From positions 1 through 33,985 of IMG/VR virus record IMGVR_UViG_3300020160_000080: a stretch of 33,985 nt of DNA; one strand, 5' to 3'. The position numbers were made by a program, and so were the translations under genes. Shown one piece after another: positions 8,951-15,887 of the stretch (position 1 is its first letter; every line of letters starts with the position of its first letter). This DNA is from a virus. Below the pieces are notes generated by a model that made no database searches, was not told the DNA's origin, and saw only the letters and a program-made list of their open reading frames with translations.

Positions 8951-9478
8951 ATGCTAAAAACCGTAGGCAACCCATCAACCAGGTACGGAGACCAGACCAT
9001 CGTCGATGGCAACCTGGTCATCGGAACCGCAGGCAAAGGCATCGACTTTTCTGCCGACCCACACTCCGCTGGAATGACCAGCGAGTTGCTTGATGACTAT
9101 GAAGAGGGCACATACACTCCGGCGATTACTTTTGGAGACGCATCGGTAGGTCAGTCTTATTCAATGCAGATTGGTCGTTACACCAAGGTCGGTCGTGTCG
9201 TCAATGTTCAAGCGGCAATGATATTTACGAACAAAGGCAGTTCAACTGGCACTGCTAGAGTCACGCTTCCGTTTGCTGTTGTAGAAGCTGGTTGCACAGC
9301 TTCTTTCTATTTCGTCAGCGTTTCTCACGGCGGTTTCATGATGGGTTTTGTTTACCCAGGAGACACTGCCATTCAACTCCAGTACAACCCAGATGCTGGA
9401 GGCGGTTCTAACCTTGATGATACGAATTTCACGAACGGAAGTCGCGTCAACATGAGCATGACGTACATCACCAACTAA
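8951..9478 (+). CDS. Tail-fibre-like beta protein, receptor-binding candidate
   Basis: 175 residues, AAGGAG before ATG. The N-terminus reads VDGNLVIGTAGKGIDFSADP, then SELLDDYEEGTYTP, a motif I recall from exchangeable C-terminal tail-fibre modules of many environmental phages. The rest is beta-rich with IGRYTKVGRVV and aromatic strands, and ends in MSMTYITN. It is 9 nt after the tailspike and shares its AT-leaning codon use, so the two may be exchanged together. It could be a second spike subunit or a fibre tip. No enzymatic motif is visible. Confidence 0.75.
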   Translation: MLKTVGNPSTRYGDQTIVDGNLVIGTAGKGIDFSADPHSAGMTSELLDDYEEGTYTPAITFGDASVGQSYSMQIGRYTKVGRVVNVQAAMIFTNKGSSTGTARVTLPFAVVEAGCTASFYFVSVSHGGFMMGFVYPGDTAIQLQYNPDAGGGSNLDDTNFTNGSRVNMSMTYITN

Positions 9479-9495
9479 TCCAGAAAGGGCAAATC

Positions 9496-9744
9496 ATGTC
9501 TATTGAAAAACAAACGGTCGTTGACCAAATCTCTGTAAACGAGGATGGTGTTGTGCATGTTCGCACGGCGACCAGAATCGTTGAAGACGGCAAAGTCATT
9601 GGCCAGTCTTACTATCGGCACTTGGTCGCACCTGGCGATGATTACAGTGCCGAGGATGCCCGTGTGAAGTCCATCTGCGCTGCCACCCACACTGCTGACG
9701 TGATCGCAGCCTACAAAGCAGCCCAAGCTGCACAAGGAGTCTGA
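9496..9744 (+). CDS. Small phage protein, unknown function
   Basis: 82 residues, with AAAGGG upstream of ATG 9496. The N-terminal half has alternating strand-like segments (HVRTATRIVEDGKVIGQSYYRHLVAPGDD) and the C-terminal half is helical and Ala-rich. Small proteins with RHLVAPGDD are, to my memory, common next to tail-fibre genes. They could be fibre assembly factors. Its end carries the ribosome-binding site for the next gene, one nucleotide after the stop. Confidence 0.7.
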   Translation: MSIEKQTVVDQISVNEDGVVHVRTATRIVEDGKVIGQSYYRHLVAPGDDYSAEDARVKSICAATHTADVIAAYKAAQAAQGV

Positions 9745-9745
9745 C

Positions 9746-10099
9746 ATGGCCCAGAATAGTCAAATTGCATTTGCCCCACTTGGCAACACCGTTGTCATCC
9801 CTGCTGCTGCTGTTGCCTCCACAGGCGTCCAAGCGCTTGTTGACGCACGCTTCGATGCCCAAAGCACTGGCCAGTACCGCATCATCAACTCAAGCGCCAA
9901 CACAGTGTTTTTAGGCGTTGGCCCCACGGCTGCAATTGCTACGGCAAACGCTGTGGCTCCGGTCGCTGGCACGCCATCCGCAGCCATCGTTTTGGTGCCT
10001 GGTGCCGTTGAGGTGCTGCGCTTTGGGCGCGAGGTGTTCTTCTCGGGTCTGGCCTCTGCTGCCTCCACGGTTTACATCGTCCAAGGCGAAGGCATGTAA
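9746..10099 (+). CDS. Small beta-rich structural protein candidate
   Basis: 117 residues with AAGGAG before the ATG. It is rich in Ala, Val and Thr with strands such as YRIINSSANTVFLGVG and VEVLRFGREVFFSGL, and shows no charged core or catalytic motif. The composition resembles small decoration or fibre-associated virion proteins. Its TAA overlaps the next ATG (TAATG), indicating translational coupling to the lysis-side genes. Function is inferred from context only. Confidence 0.65.
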   Translation: MAQNSQIAFAPLGNTVVIPAAAVASTGVQALVDARFDAQSTGQYRIINSSANTVFLGVGPTAAIATANAVAPVAGTPSAAIVLVPGAVEVLRFGREVFFSGLASAASTVYIVQGEGM

Positions 10100-10302
10100 T
10101 GAGTCAAGTCGATGCAACTGATGCACGACTTCAGACGCACGAGGAAATTTGTGCACTAAGGTACGAGGCCATCCAAAAGTCGTTTGAGTCAGGCAGCAAA
10201 CGCATGAGCCGCATCGAGTACATCCTCTATGCGCTCATTGCCGTGACGCTGCTCGGCCCAGGCTTTGCTGCGGAAATGTTGAAAAAGATGCTGGGGGTTT
10301 GA
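10099..10302 (+). CDS. Small single-TM protein, lysis-region candidate
   Basis: 67 residues. A charged helical N-terminal part (DATDARLQTHEEICALRYEAIQ) precedes one transmembrane segment near residues 40-58 (YILYALIAVTLLGPGFAA). The layout, soluble helix followed by a C-terminal membrane anchor, is like haemolysin XhlA-type or accessory holin proteins of lysis cassettes. It overlaps neighbouring genes at both ends by 1 nt, so all are probably co-translated. The precise role is unknown. Confidence 0.7.
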   Translation: MSQVDATDARLQTHEEICALRYEAIQKSFESGSKRMSRIEYILYALIAVTLLGPGFAAEMLKKMLGV

Positions 10303-10757
10303 TGATTGACGTCACCAAGGCCATCGGAGCGGTTGCCGCCAGTGTTGCCGCACTGGGCGGCAGCTACACCTTGGCCGACAAGTTTGGCTGGTTTGACCGG
10401 GCGATCATTGAGTGGTCGCCCGAGAACTTCAAGATCGTTGCTGAGGCTGGGAAGCCGATCAATGTCACGGTTGCGCGGATCAAAAAGCGCGACGACTGCT
10501 CTGTCGAGAGCTTCACACCAAGCATCAGAGACGCAGCAGGCATGGTGCATGAGGCAACCACCACGGCAAGCAAGTTCAGCGGCCCAGCAGGGCCAGAGAT
10601 TGACACCTTCACGTACCAGCTCACGATGGTGAGGAAAGAAAAGATTGCGCCTGGGGCAGCCACCCTGCTGGCGACGATCAAGTACAAATGCCCCGAGGGT
10701 GAGCGAGTGGTGCAGTATCCCCGCCACCCCAACCTAAGTTTTGACCTGAAAGGGTAA
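10302..10757 (+). CDS. Membrane-anchored Ig-like protein of the lysis region, unknown
   Basis: 151 residues from ATG 10302; an in-frame TTG three bases upstream is less likely. A short hydrophobic N-terminus (residues 6-22) can serve as a signal anchor, followed by a beta-rich domain with two Cys that could form a disulfide if exported. The gene sits between a one-TM protein and the holin. A spanin-like role is conceivable, but there is no lipobox and no recognisable Rz/Rz1 feature. Unknown function is the honest call. Confidence 0.65.
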   Translation: MIDVTKAIGAVAASVAALGGSYTLADKFGWFDRAIIEWSPENFKIVAEAGKPINVTVARIKKRDDCSVESFTPSIRDAAGMVHEATTTASKFSGPAGPEIDTFTYQLTMVRKEKIAPGAATLLATIKYKCPEGERVVQYPRHPNLSFDLKG

Positions 10758-10759
10758 TC

Positions 10760-11251
10760 ATGGACTGGCTCAAACAGATCGCACCGACCATCGCCACAGC
10801 AATGGGTGGCCCACTGGCTGGGATGGCCGTGTCTGCCATCTCCAAGGCCATTGGCGTCGACGAGGCCAAGGTGGGCGACCTGATCGCAAACAACAAGCTG
10901 ACCGCCGACCAAATCGCCCAGGTGAAGCTGGCCGAGATTGAGCTGCAAAAGCAGGCTCAAGAGCTGGGCCTGAACTTCGAAAAACTTGAAGTCGAGGATC
11001 GCAAGAGCGCCAGAGAGATGCAGGCCACCACGCGTTCCATGATGCCGCCGCTACTTGCTGGCGCTGTCACGCTGGGCTTCTTCGGCATCATGGTGATGAT
11101 GTTCTTCAACCAGATCGACAGCAGCAACCCCGCCATTCTGATGATGCTGGGCAGCTTGGGCACAGCCTGGACTGGCATCATTGCCTATTACTTCGGCTCG
11201 TCTGCTGGCTCGCAGGCCAAAACCGATCTGCTCTCCAAGGCTGCAAAATGA
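10760..11251 (+). CDS. Holin-like protein (Holin_3TMS type)
   Basis: 163 residues, AAAGGG before ATG. A moderately hydrophobic N-terminus (8-30) precedes a charged amphipathic helix (40-92) and two strong transmembrane segments at about 97-116 and 125-146, ending in a short Lys-containing tail. This matches holins of the 3-TM family also used for release of gene-transfer agents. It would perforate the inner membrane to let the endolysin reach peptidoglycan. ATGA overlap with the endolysin gene supports the role. Confidence 0.75.
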   Translation: MDWLKQIAPTIATAMGGPLAGMAVSAISKAIGVDEAKVGDLIANNKLTADQIAQVKLAEIELQKQAQELGLNFEKLEVEDRKSAREMQATTRSMMPPLLAGAVTLGFFGIMVMMFFNQIDSSNPAILMMLGSLGTAWTGIIAYYFGSSAGSQAKTDLLSKAAK

Positions 11252-11685
11252 ACCTGACCCCTCACTTCACCCTGGAAGAACTGACAGCCAGCGAGACCGC
11301 AGAACGCAACGGATGGGACAACAGCCCCAATGACACCGAGCTGGCCAACCTCACCAGGCTGGCTGACTTCTTGGAGCAGGTCAAGGTGGTGATGGGCGGC
11401 AAGCCCATCATGATCAGCTCAGGCCTGCGCACAAAGCTGGTCAACGACGCAGTGGGCAGCAAGGACACCAGTCAGCATCGTCTGGGCTGCGCTGCCGATT
11501 TCAAGGTGCCAGGCATGACACCAGACGAGGTGGTGCGCAAGATTGTGGCCAGTGGCATTCCTTACGACCAGGTCATCCGCGAGTTTGATCGCTGGACGCA
11601 CATCAGCGTGCCCAACAGCGTCGATGTCAGCCCCCGCAAGCAGGCGCTGATCATCGACAAGGCAGGCACCAGGCCGTTTGCTTAA
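11248..11685 (+). CDS. Endolysin, M15-type peptidase
   Basis: 145 residues. The motifs are those of M15A/M15_3 D-Ala-D-Ala or L-Ala-D-Glu peptidases: SSGLR (57-61), SQHRLGCAADF (75-85) giving zinc ligands H77 and D84, and RWTHIS (115-120) giving the third ligand H118. There is no signal peptide, so export depends on the adjacent holin. The ATG overlaps the holin stop (ATGA). The stop overlaps that of the convergent gene at 11682. Confidence 0.88.
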   Translation: MNLTPHFTLEELTASETAERNGWDNSPNDTELANLTRLADFLEQVKVVMGGKPIMISSGLRTKLVNDAVGSKDTSQHRLGCAADFKVPGMTPDEVVRKIVASGIPYDQVIREFDRWTHISVPNSVDVSPRKQALIIDKAGTRPFA

Positions 11686-11879
11686 GAAGGCTGGCGCTCG
11701 CCAGTCTCGAAGGCTTCCCGGCCATCCATCGAGTGGTGCACCCACACACCATCGTCCAGTGTCGGCTTGCAAAAGCAACTGCCGTTGGCCTCGTGATCGC
11801 GCAGATCATTCAGCGGAACCACGTGCCAGCCTGCGCAGTTGCATTCCCGGCCTTGGCGACAGTTCTGGTTGCAGGTCAT
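11682..11879 (-). CDS. Cys-rich small phage protein, unknown
   Basis: 65 residues from ATG 11879, which overlaps the upstream stop as ATGA; a GTG at 11885 would add two residues. Cysteines cluster near the N-terminus (C-x3-C-x5-C-x-C) with a later CFC, then GVWVHHSMDGREAFE. The WHVVPLNDLRDHEANG segment is one I associate with a widespread phage family without known function. Metal binding is plausible. It is the last gene of the leftward operon and ends tail-to-tail with the endolysin gene. Confidence 0.7.
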   Translation of the reverse strand: MTCNQNCRQGRECNCAGWHVVPLNDLRDHEANGSCFCKPTLDDGVWVHHSMDGREAFETGERQPS

Positions 11880-12067
11880 CTGCACATCCCATCACCGTTG
11901 TAGGCTGGCCAGCCTGACTGGCCCTTGGTCTGCTTCCACAGCTTGACCATGTCGCAGTATTCGGCCTGCTGGCGCTCGGCCTCCTCAAAGTCGGACTGGC
12001 CGACGATGCCCATTGCAACGATCAGGCCAATGACGGCCAGAATGACTTGGTAGCGTTTGAGTTGCAT
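11876..12067 (-). CDS. Small membrane protein, unknown
   Basis: 63 residues with GAGGAGG before the ATG. One transmembrane segment covers residues 7-22 (QVILAVIGLIVAMGIV), followed by an acidic helix and a WPAYNGDG motif near the C-terminus. It is probably an inner-membrane protein with a short soluble tail. I recall very similar proteins in betaproteobacterial phages. Function unknown. Confidence 0.75.
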   Translation of the reverse strand: MQLKRYQVILAVIGLIVAMGIVGQSDFEEAERQQAEYCDMVKLWKQTKGQSGWPAYNGDGMCR

Positions 12068-12077
12068 GGTGGCCTCC

Positions 12078-12227
12078 TCAGACTTTGAACTCGTTGGCCT
12101 TCAAGAAGGCGATCTCTTCAGGCGTGGCCATGCAGGCAGCCATCATGTGCTTTTGCAGGTAAGTCTGCAGCTTGGCCCTGTTGGAAGGCGTCGGGCACTT
12201 GCGGTAGGTTTCAATCAGTTTTCTCAC
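12078..12227 (-). CDS. Small helical phage protein
   Basis: 49 residues from GTG 12227, chosen because AAGGAG lies 6 nt upstream; the longer frame from TTG 12260 has no good site. It is Lys/Arg/Met-rich and helical: RKLIETYRKCPTPSNRAK, LQKHMMAACMATPEEIAFLKANEF. I recognise this as a recurrent small phage protein without assigned function. It probably opens a three-gene unit driven by the promoter at 12273-12301. Confidence 0.7.
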   Translation of the reverse strand: MRKLIETYRKCPTPSNRAKLQTYLQKHMMAACMATPEEIAFLKANEFKV

Positions 12228-12272
12228 GGTCAGCTCCTTGCTGGTTGGTTGATGTGCCAAGATATTACCACG

Positions 12273-12301
12273 ATTTCACACAATATATTTAATCAGGACA
12301 A
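12273..12301 (-). promoter_or_regulatory. Putative leftward sigma70 promoter
   Basis: On the minus strand TTGTCC (12301-12296), a 17-nt spacer and TGAAAT (12278-12273) lie in the AT-rich 77-nt gap between the gene at 12305 and the GTG at 12227. The spacing and AT-richness are right and the -10 is only partly consensus. It would serve the three distal genes. Confidence 0.4.
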
Positions 12302-12304
12302 ACC

Positions 12305-12463
12305 CTAATCTTTTGGGATTTTTGCAACAATGATTTTGACCACCGTTTCGAGCGTCGTGAAGCGGTGCATGTTGGCGCATTCATAGCGTCGGTACTTGGC
12401 ATTGTCTGGACGCTGGCGAGTCTCCTTCACCAGCGTCCAGGTGCCGCAGACAGGGCACTTCAT
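12305..12463 (-). CDS. NrdR-like zinc-ribbon protein, ribbon only
   Basis: 52 residues from ATG 12463. It starts MKCPVCG (Cys 3 and 6) and continues TRQRPDNAKYRRYECANMHRF, close to the N-terminal zinc ribbon of NrdR, the repressor of ribonucleotide reductase genes. The second Cys pair is changed to C-x3-H. The ATP-cone that normally follows is absent. It could bind DNA alone, compete with host NrdR, or act as an adaptor. The start overlaps the upstream stop as TGATG. Confidence 0.75.
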   Translation of the reverse strand: MKCPVCGTWTLVKETRQRPDNAKYRRYECANMHRFTTLETVVKIIVAKIPKD

Positions 12464-12594
12464 CAGTACCCTCTCCAGATGCGCACGTCCAGCAGCCACA
12501 GCGACAAAAAGAACTCGCCATTGGCAAAGCCAACAGCGAACACCGGCCACTTGTGCATCAGGGTCTCGATGCTGATCTTGATCTGCTTTTTCAT
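12463..12594 (-). CDS. Very small protein, unknown
   Basis: 43 residues, with AAGGTGG shortly before ATG 12594, which overlaps the upstream stop (ATGA). It is lysine-rich at the start, then hydrophobic and aromatic (WPVFAVGFANGEFFLSLWLLDVRIW). Tight overlaps on both sides support translation. The hydrophobic half may touch the membrane. I do not recognise a family. Confidence 0.6.
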   Translation of the reverse strand: MKKQIKISIETLMHKWPVFAVGFANGEFFLSLWLLDVRIWRGY

Positions 12595-12758
12595 GCAGCC
12601 ACCTTCTTGCCCTCGTCGGCCAGACCCTGCTTGATGTAGTGCAGCACCTGGGCAGCCAGGGTGCGCGTGTCGGCCTCGGCCTGGCGGCGCAGCGCCAGCT
12701 CCACGTCCGGTGGGATGCGGATCGTCATCCAGCGGTCCTTGGTCTTGTCGGTAGCCAT
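12591..12758 (-). CDS. Arc-like ribbon-helix-helix regulator
   Basis: 55 residues. WMTIRIPPDVELALRRQAEA (10-29) gives the beta strand and first helix, and TRTLAAQVLHYIKQGL the second helix, of an Arc/MetJ ribbon-helix-helix fold, which binds DNA as a dimer of dimers. Its ATG overlaps the upstream stop (TGATG) and its own stop overlaps the next ATG. It could repress early or late phage promoters, or be an orphan antitoxin-like repressor; no toxin gene is adjacent. Confidence 0.8.
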   Translation of the reverse strand: MATDKTKDRWMTIRIPPDVELALRRQAEADTRTLAAQVLHYIKQGLADEGKKVAA

Positions 12759-12997
12759 CAGTCGGTGCCTCCGGCGTTGGTGATCGCGTCCTCGAACATA
12801 TCGGCAGTGGCACCTGCACCGGCCAGCTCGATGGGGATGCCGTTGGTCAGCAGGCTGACCAAGTCCTCCTGGCCAGCCACCTCGATGTCGAAGCGGGTCT
12901 GGGCGGCGTGCCGGATGGCCTGCGCCTGGTTGCTTGCGCGGATCAGGCGGTGGCGGCTGGTCTCGATGTCGGTGACAACGTAAATGCGAGTGCTCAT
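12758..12997 (-). CDS. Small phage protein, unknown
   Basis: 79 residues. A beta-alpha start (STRIYVVTDIETSRHRLIRASNQAQAIRHAA) is followed by a QEDLVSLLTNGIPIE segment. I recall this family as common in betaproteobacterial phages, with no function assigned. The mixed alpha/beta pattern suggests a small globular cytoplasmic protein. ATGA overlap with the VRR-NUC gene upstream. Confidence 0.7.
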   Translation of the reverse strand: MSTRIYVVTDIETSRHRLIRASNQAQAIRHAAQTRFDIEVAGQEDLVSLLTNGIPIELAGAGATADMFEDAITNAGGTD

Positions 12998-13353
12998 GGT
13001 GTGTTCTTTCGTTGGTTAAAAAAGGCACTGATCTGCCCCTTGGCAGCTTCCGCACCTTTTCCCACTATACAACAGAATCCCACACTTTCAAGGTACGTGA
13101 TCCAGTCTTTTTGCTCGGCGCTCAGGCTGCCGCCTTTGGTGCGCTTCATCTCCACCCACAGCCCCCAAGCAGGCACAAACAAGTCAGGCACGCCAGAGGC
13201 CACGCCTTCGGCCTTGAGCCTGCCAGCGGTGGCCGGACTGCGTGCGCCACCGTTTGGGATGGCAAAGATGCGCACGCCTGGCCAAGTCTGGCGAAACCAG
13301 CGCACCAGCTCGCGCTGCTCCTCGTGCTCGGTGGGGATGCGGTCGGCGGTCAA
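12994..13353 (-). CDS. VRR-NUC domain nuclease
   Basis: 119 residues from TTG 13353, which overlaps the upstream TGA (TTGA) and has GGAG 8 nt before it; the longer frame has no comparable site. PD-(D/E)XK VRR-NUC motifs are clear: E12 in the first helix (EHEEQRELVRWF), PNGGARS (33-39), GVPDLF with D57, E68-M-K70, and a following Q81. This family includes structure-specific or junction-resolving nucleases; the phage forms probably process replication or recombination intermediates before packaging. Located downstream of the helicase and PAPS-reductase-like genes. Confidence 0.85.
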   Translation of the reverse strand: MTADRIPTEHEEQRELVRWFRQTWPGVRIFAIPNGGARSPATAGRLKAEGVASGVPDLFVPAWGLWVEMKRTKGGSLSAEQKDWITYLESVGFCCIVGKGAEAAKGQISAFFNQRKNTP

Positions 13354-13541
13354 AAGGGCAGCTCCAATTCCCACTTGTCGCAGCCATCCACCGTGGCCGC
13401 AAAGTCTGCTGGCGGCTTCATGAAGAACACCACACACAGGCCATCGATCCCGTAGTGTTCGCAGGTGTGGCAGCACCTTGGTGGACCATCAGCAAGCCAT
13501 CTTTTGTAGTCCGTCACCAAATCCGGTTCGGCGTGTCTCAT
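13350..13541 (-). CDS. Cys-rich small phage protein, probable metal site
   Basis: 63 residues, AAGGAG before ATG 13541. Cysteines occur as CCHTC, then GLC and DGC before the C-terminal KWELELPF. The pattern CxxC...C...C with nearby His suggests a small zinc-binding fold. I have seen similar RCCHTCEHY proteins in many phage early regions; function unknown. It ends overlapping the TTG of the nuclease gene, so they are probably translated together. Confidence 0.75.
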   Translation of the reverse strand: MRHAEPDLVTDYKRWLADGPPRCCHTCEHYGIDGLCVVFFMKPPADFAATVDGCDKWELELPF

Positions 13542-13551
13542 TTCCAGCTCC

Positions 13552-14301
13552 TTAAAATCCGCAGTAACCACTGCTGCATTGATTAAACATTTGGTCTTGC
13601 TTGTCGTTGTATTCGCCACGCTCCGCATAAGCCCAGGCAATCACCCGACGAATGCCAACAGCTCCACCGTGGCGCTTTGGCCTGAACATCGTCTTCCCGA
13701 CCTTGGCCTCCAGCTCTTCAACACGGGTAATGTCGGCCTCAGTCAGTTGCCGCATGTCGTCCCTGTTTGAATTTATGCAAGGCGAACACTCCTTGCTTCG
13801 GTGTGGCAGCTTGGCAATGCCAGCACGCTTCAGCAGCTCGTCGCGCATTGCCTCGGTGTGCAAGTACAAAGGATGCCAAATTCGACGGCCTCCGTGGTAT
13901 TCGCTCGACTCAATAAATTCAGGCGTATCGGCACGCTCTTGGCTTTCCTCTCGGCGTTTTCCAATCATCACCGTGCACACCCCCCCAACATCAGCGTCAT
14001 CAATCCATGTCAGGAATGGCAGGCCTTTCAGTATCCCGCTGCACCATTGGTAGCGCTGGCTTGGAAAGCCTTTTTTCCGCATCATCAAATCCTCAAAAGA
14101 AATCTCAGACTTGATGTGAACGACATTGAAGCCAAGAGATTCAACCCAATCCTCCAGCCTTTTCACGCGATCAAGCCAGCCTGGTGCGGCCCAGCCGGTG
14201 TCAACAAATATGACCGACACATCTTGCAGACATTGTTCTTTTGCCCACTGAATCATGGCCACGCTGTCGTTGCCATAACTTGTGCTTATCGCGTGTCTCA
14301 T
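13552..14301 (-). CDS. PAPS-reductase-like ATP pyrophosphatase
   Basis: 249 residues from ATG 14301, overlapping the helicase stop, with AAGGAG 6 nt upstream. The PP-loop is S8-Y-G-N-D-S13, with Tyr where SGGxDS has Gly. Other marks: FVDTGW (32-37), QWCSGILK with C87, GKRREES (114-120), ECSPCINSNRD with C172 and C175, and a terminal CSSGYCGF. The family uses ATP to activate a substrate by adenylylation and includes PAPS reductase, DndC-like and tRNA-thiolation enzymes. The paired cysteines suggest an Fe-S cluster or sulfur relay. No dnd companion genes are seen, so the substrate is unknown. Confidence 0.85.
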   Translation of the reverse strand: MRHAISTSYGNDSVAMIQWAKEQCLQDVSVIFVDTGWAAPGWLDRVKRLEDWVESLGFNVVHIKSEISFEDLMMRKKGFPSQRYQWCSGILKGLPFLTWIDDADVGGVCTVMIGKRREESQERADTPEFIESSEYHGGRRIWHPLYLHTEAMRDELLKRAGIAKLPHRSKECSPCINSNRDDMRQLTEADITRVEELEAKVGKTMFRPKRHGGAVGIRRVIAWAYAERGEYNDKQDQMFNQCSSGYCGF

Positions 14302-15887
14302 GCCCATCTCCTTTTCATCACTCTGAAAAACTTGCCATCGCGCTTGAACTCGATGCTGGCCGGTGGTTGCGTTTGATTCATGTTGGCCACCATCTCCTCC
14401 AGCGACTGAACGTTCAGGCCACCAGGCACGATCTGGCTGCGCTCAGCCATGTTGACCAGCTTTTGCATGGCCATCTGCCCCGCATATCCCTCGTGCAAGA
14501 TCGGCAGGTATTCGGTGATGGCCGGATCGCTCAGGCCACCGTAGTAGGTCACGGCGATCATTTCCTTGCCACTGGCCTTGCTGACGTGCTTGCGCCAGGA
14601 CCAGGCTGTCACGTCCAGATCACTACCCTCCAGCCCCATGATGTCGTCGTTGCGCAGCTCCAGCTTCTTGCGCTCAGGCTCAGGAAACGGGTGGTCGCAG
14701 GCAGGGCAGACAGACACCGAGATGGCGCACAGCTCCCCGCAGTTGTCGCAGACCTTGACCGGTGCCTCACCGTTGCCCTCTCCGGCCTTCTTGGGCGGCT
14801 GCACAGCGGTGATCGGACCATGAGTGGCCACCACCCCGGCGAAGTCCAGCACCAGGCAGTGATCGATGTGCGACTTCACCCGCATGCCCCGGCCTGCCAT
14901 CTGCACGTACAGGCTCGCGCTCATGGTTGGACGCAGCATGGCAATCAGATCGATGTCAGGATAGTCGAAGCCGGTAGTCAGCACGTTGGCGTTGGTAAGA
15001 GCCTGCAGCCGTCCGGCCTTGAAGTCGGCCAGCATGCGCTCGCGCTCCTTCTTTGGCGTCTCTCCCGTCACGCACTCAGCAGCCACCCCATGCTGGCGCA
15101 GGACAGCGGCGATGTGCTCGGCGTGCTTGACACCTGTGCAAAACACCAGCCACGCCTTGCGCTCGCCTGCCAGCTCGACGATCTCGCGCACCACGCGCTC
15201 GTTGTTGTCCTTGGTGTCCACAGCGGCCTGCAGCTCGGACTCGATGAACTCCCCGCCACGCTTGTGCACCCCAGTGGTGTCCAGCTTGGCCTTGGTGACC
15301 TTGCTGCGCAGCGTGGCCAGATACTTCTTGAAGATCAGCTCCTCGATGGTCACCGGCTCGATCAAGGCATCGAACAGCGCAGGCTTGTCGGTGATCAGGC
15401 CATGCCCCAGGCGGTAGGGCGTGGCGGTGAGGCCAATCACCCGCAAGTGTGGATTGATGGCCTTCAGCTCGGCCAGCAGTTTGCGGTAGCCTCCCTCCTC
15501 CTTGTGGTTGACCAGGTGGCACTCGTCGATCAGCACCAGATCAATGTGGCCCAGCTCCTTGGCCTTGGTGCGCACCGACTGAATGCCTGCAAAGGTGATC
15601 GGCTCACCGAGCTGCTTCTTGCCAATGCTGGCGCTGTAGATGCCCAGCGGTGCACCAGGCCAATGCTGGCGCATCTTTTCGGCGTTCTGCTCAATCAGCT
15701 CCTTGACGTGCGTCAGCATGAGCACCACGGTCTCCGGCCAATTCTGCAAGGCATCCTTGCACAGGGCAGCGACGATGTGGCTCTTGCCCGAGCCGGTCGG
15801 CAGCACCAGGCAAGGGTTGCCTGACTCACCAGCCTCGAACCAAGCATAAAGCTGGTCGATGGTGCGTTGCTGATAGTCACGGAGCAT
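14298..15887 (-). CDS. SF2 DEAD/DEAH-type helicase with zinc ribbon
   Basis: 529 residues. ATG 15887 (MLRDYQQ) is preferred, with AAGGGG 5 nt upstream. Motifs: Q-like start, Walker A LPTGSGKS (29-36), DECH box (121-124), LTATPYR (153-159), TTGFDYP (304-310) and motif VI QMAGRGMR (329-336). A zinc ribbon follows: C380-x2-C383, C387, C394-x2-C397. The C-terminal ~130 residues are phage-specific. It resembles phage helicases related to RadD/SSL2 that remodel replication forks or recombination intermediates. Overlaps genes on both sides. Confidence 0.9.
   Translation of the reverse strand: MLRDYQQRTIDQLYAWFEAGESGNPCLVLPTGSGKSHIVAALCKDALQNWPETVVLMLTHVKELIEQNAEKMRQHWPGAPLGIYSASIGKKQLGEPITFAGIQSVRTKAKELGHIDLVLIDECHLVNHKEEGGYRKLLAELKAINPHLRVIGLTATPYRLGHGLITDKPALFDALIEPVTIEELIFKKYLATLRSKVTKAKLDTTGVHKRGGEFIESELQAAVDTKDNNERVVREIVELAGERKAWLVFCTGVKHAEHIAAVLRQHGVAAECVTGETPKKERERMLADFKAGRLQALTNANVLTTGFDYPDIDLIAMLRPTMSASLYVQMAGRGMRVKSHIDHCLVLDFAGVVATHGPITAVQPPKKAGEGNGEAPVKVCDNCGELCAISVSVCPACDHPFPEPERKKLELRNDDIMGLEGSDLDVTAWSWRKHVSKASGKEMIAVTYYGGLSDPAITEYLPILHEGYAGQMAMQKLVNMAERSQIVPGGLNVQSLEEMVANMNQTQPPASIEFKRDGKFFRVMKRRWA

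Noticed and set aside
10306-10632. Embedded + strand frame in the lysis region as an Rz1-like gene
   Set aside because: Arg/Ser/Pro-rich shadow of the 10302 gene with no lipobox or signal sequence.
11691-11704. CTGGCG-CT-CGCCAG hairpin near the convergent gene ends as a terminator
   Set aside because: The loop is only 2 nt, it lies within coding sequence and no T-run follows.
14241-15824. 527-codon open frame on the + strand
   Set aside because: Antisense to the helicase, whose motifs are intact; no ribosome-binding site and composition typical of a shadow frame.
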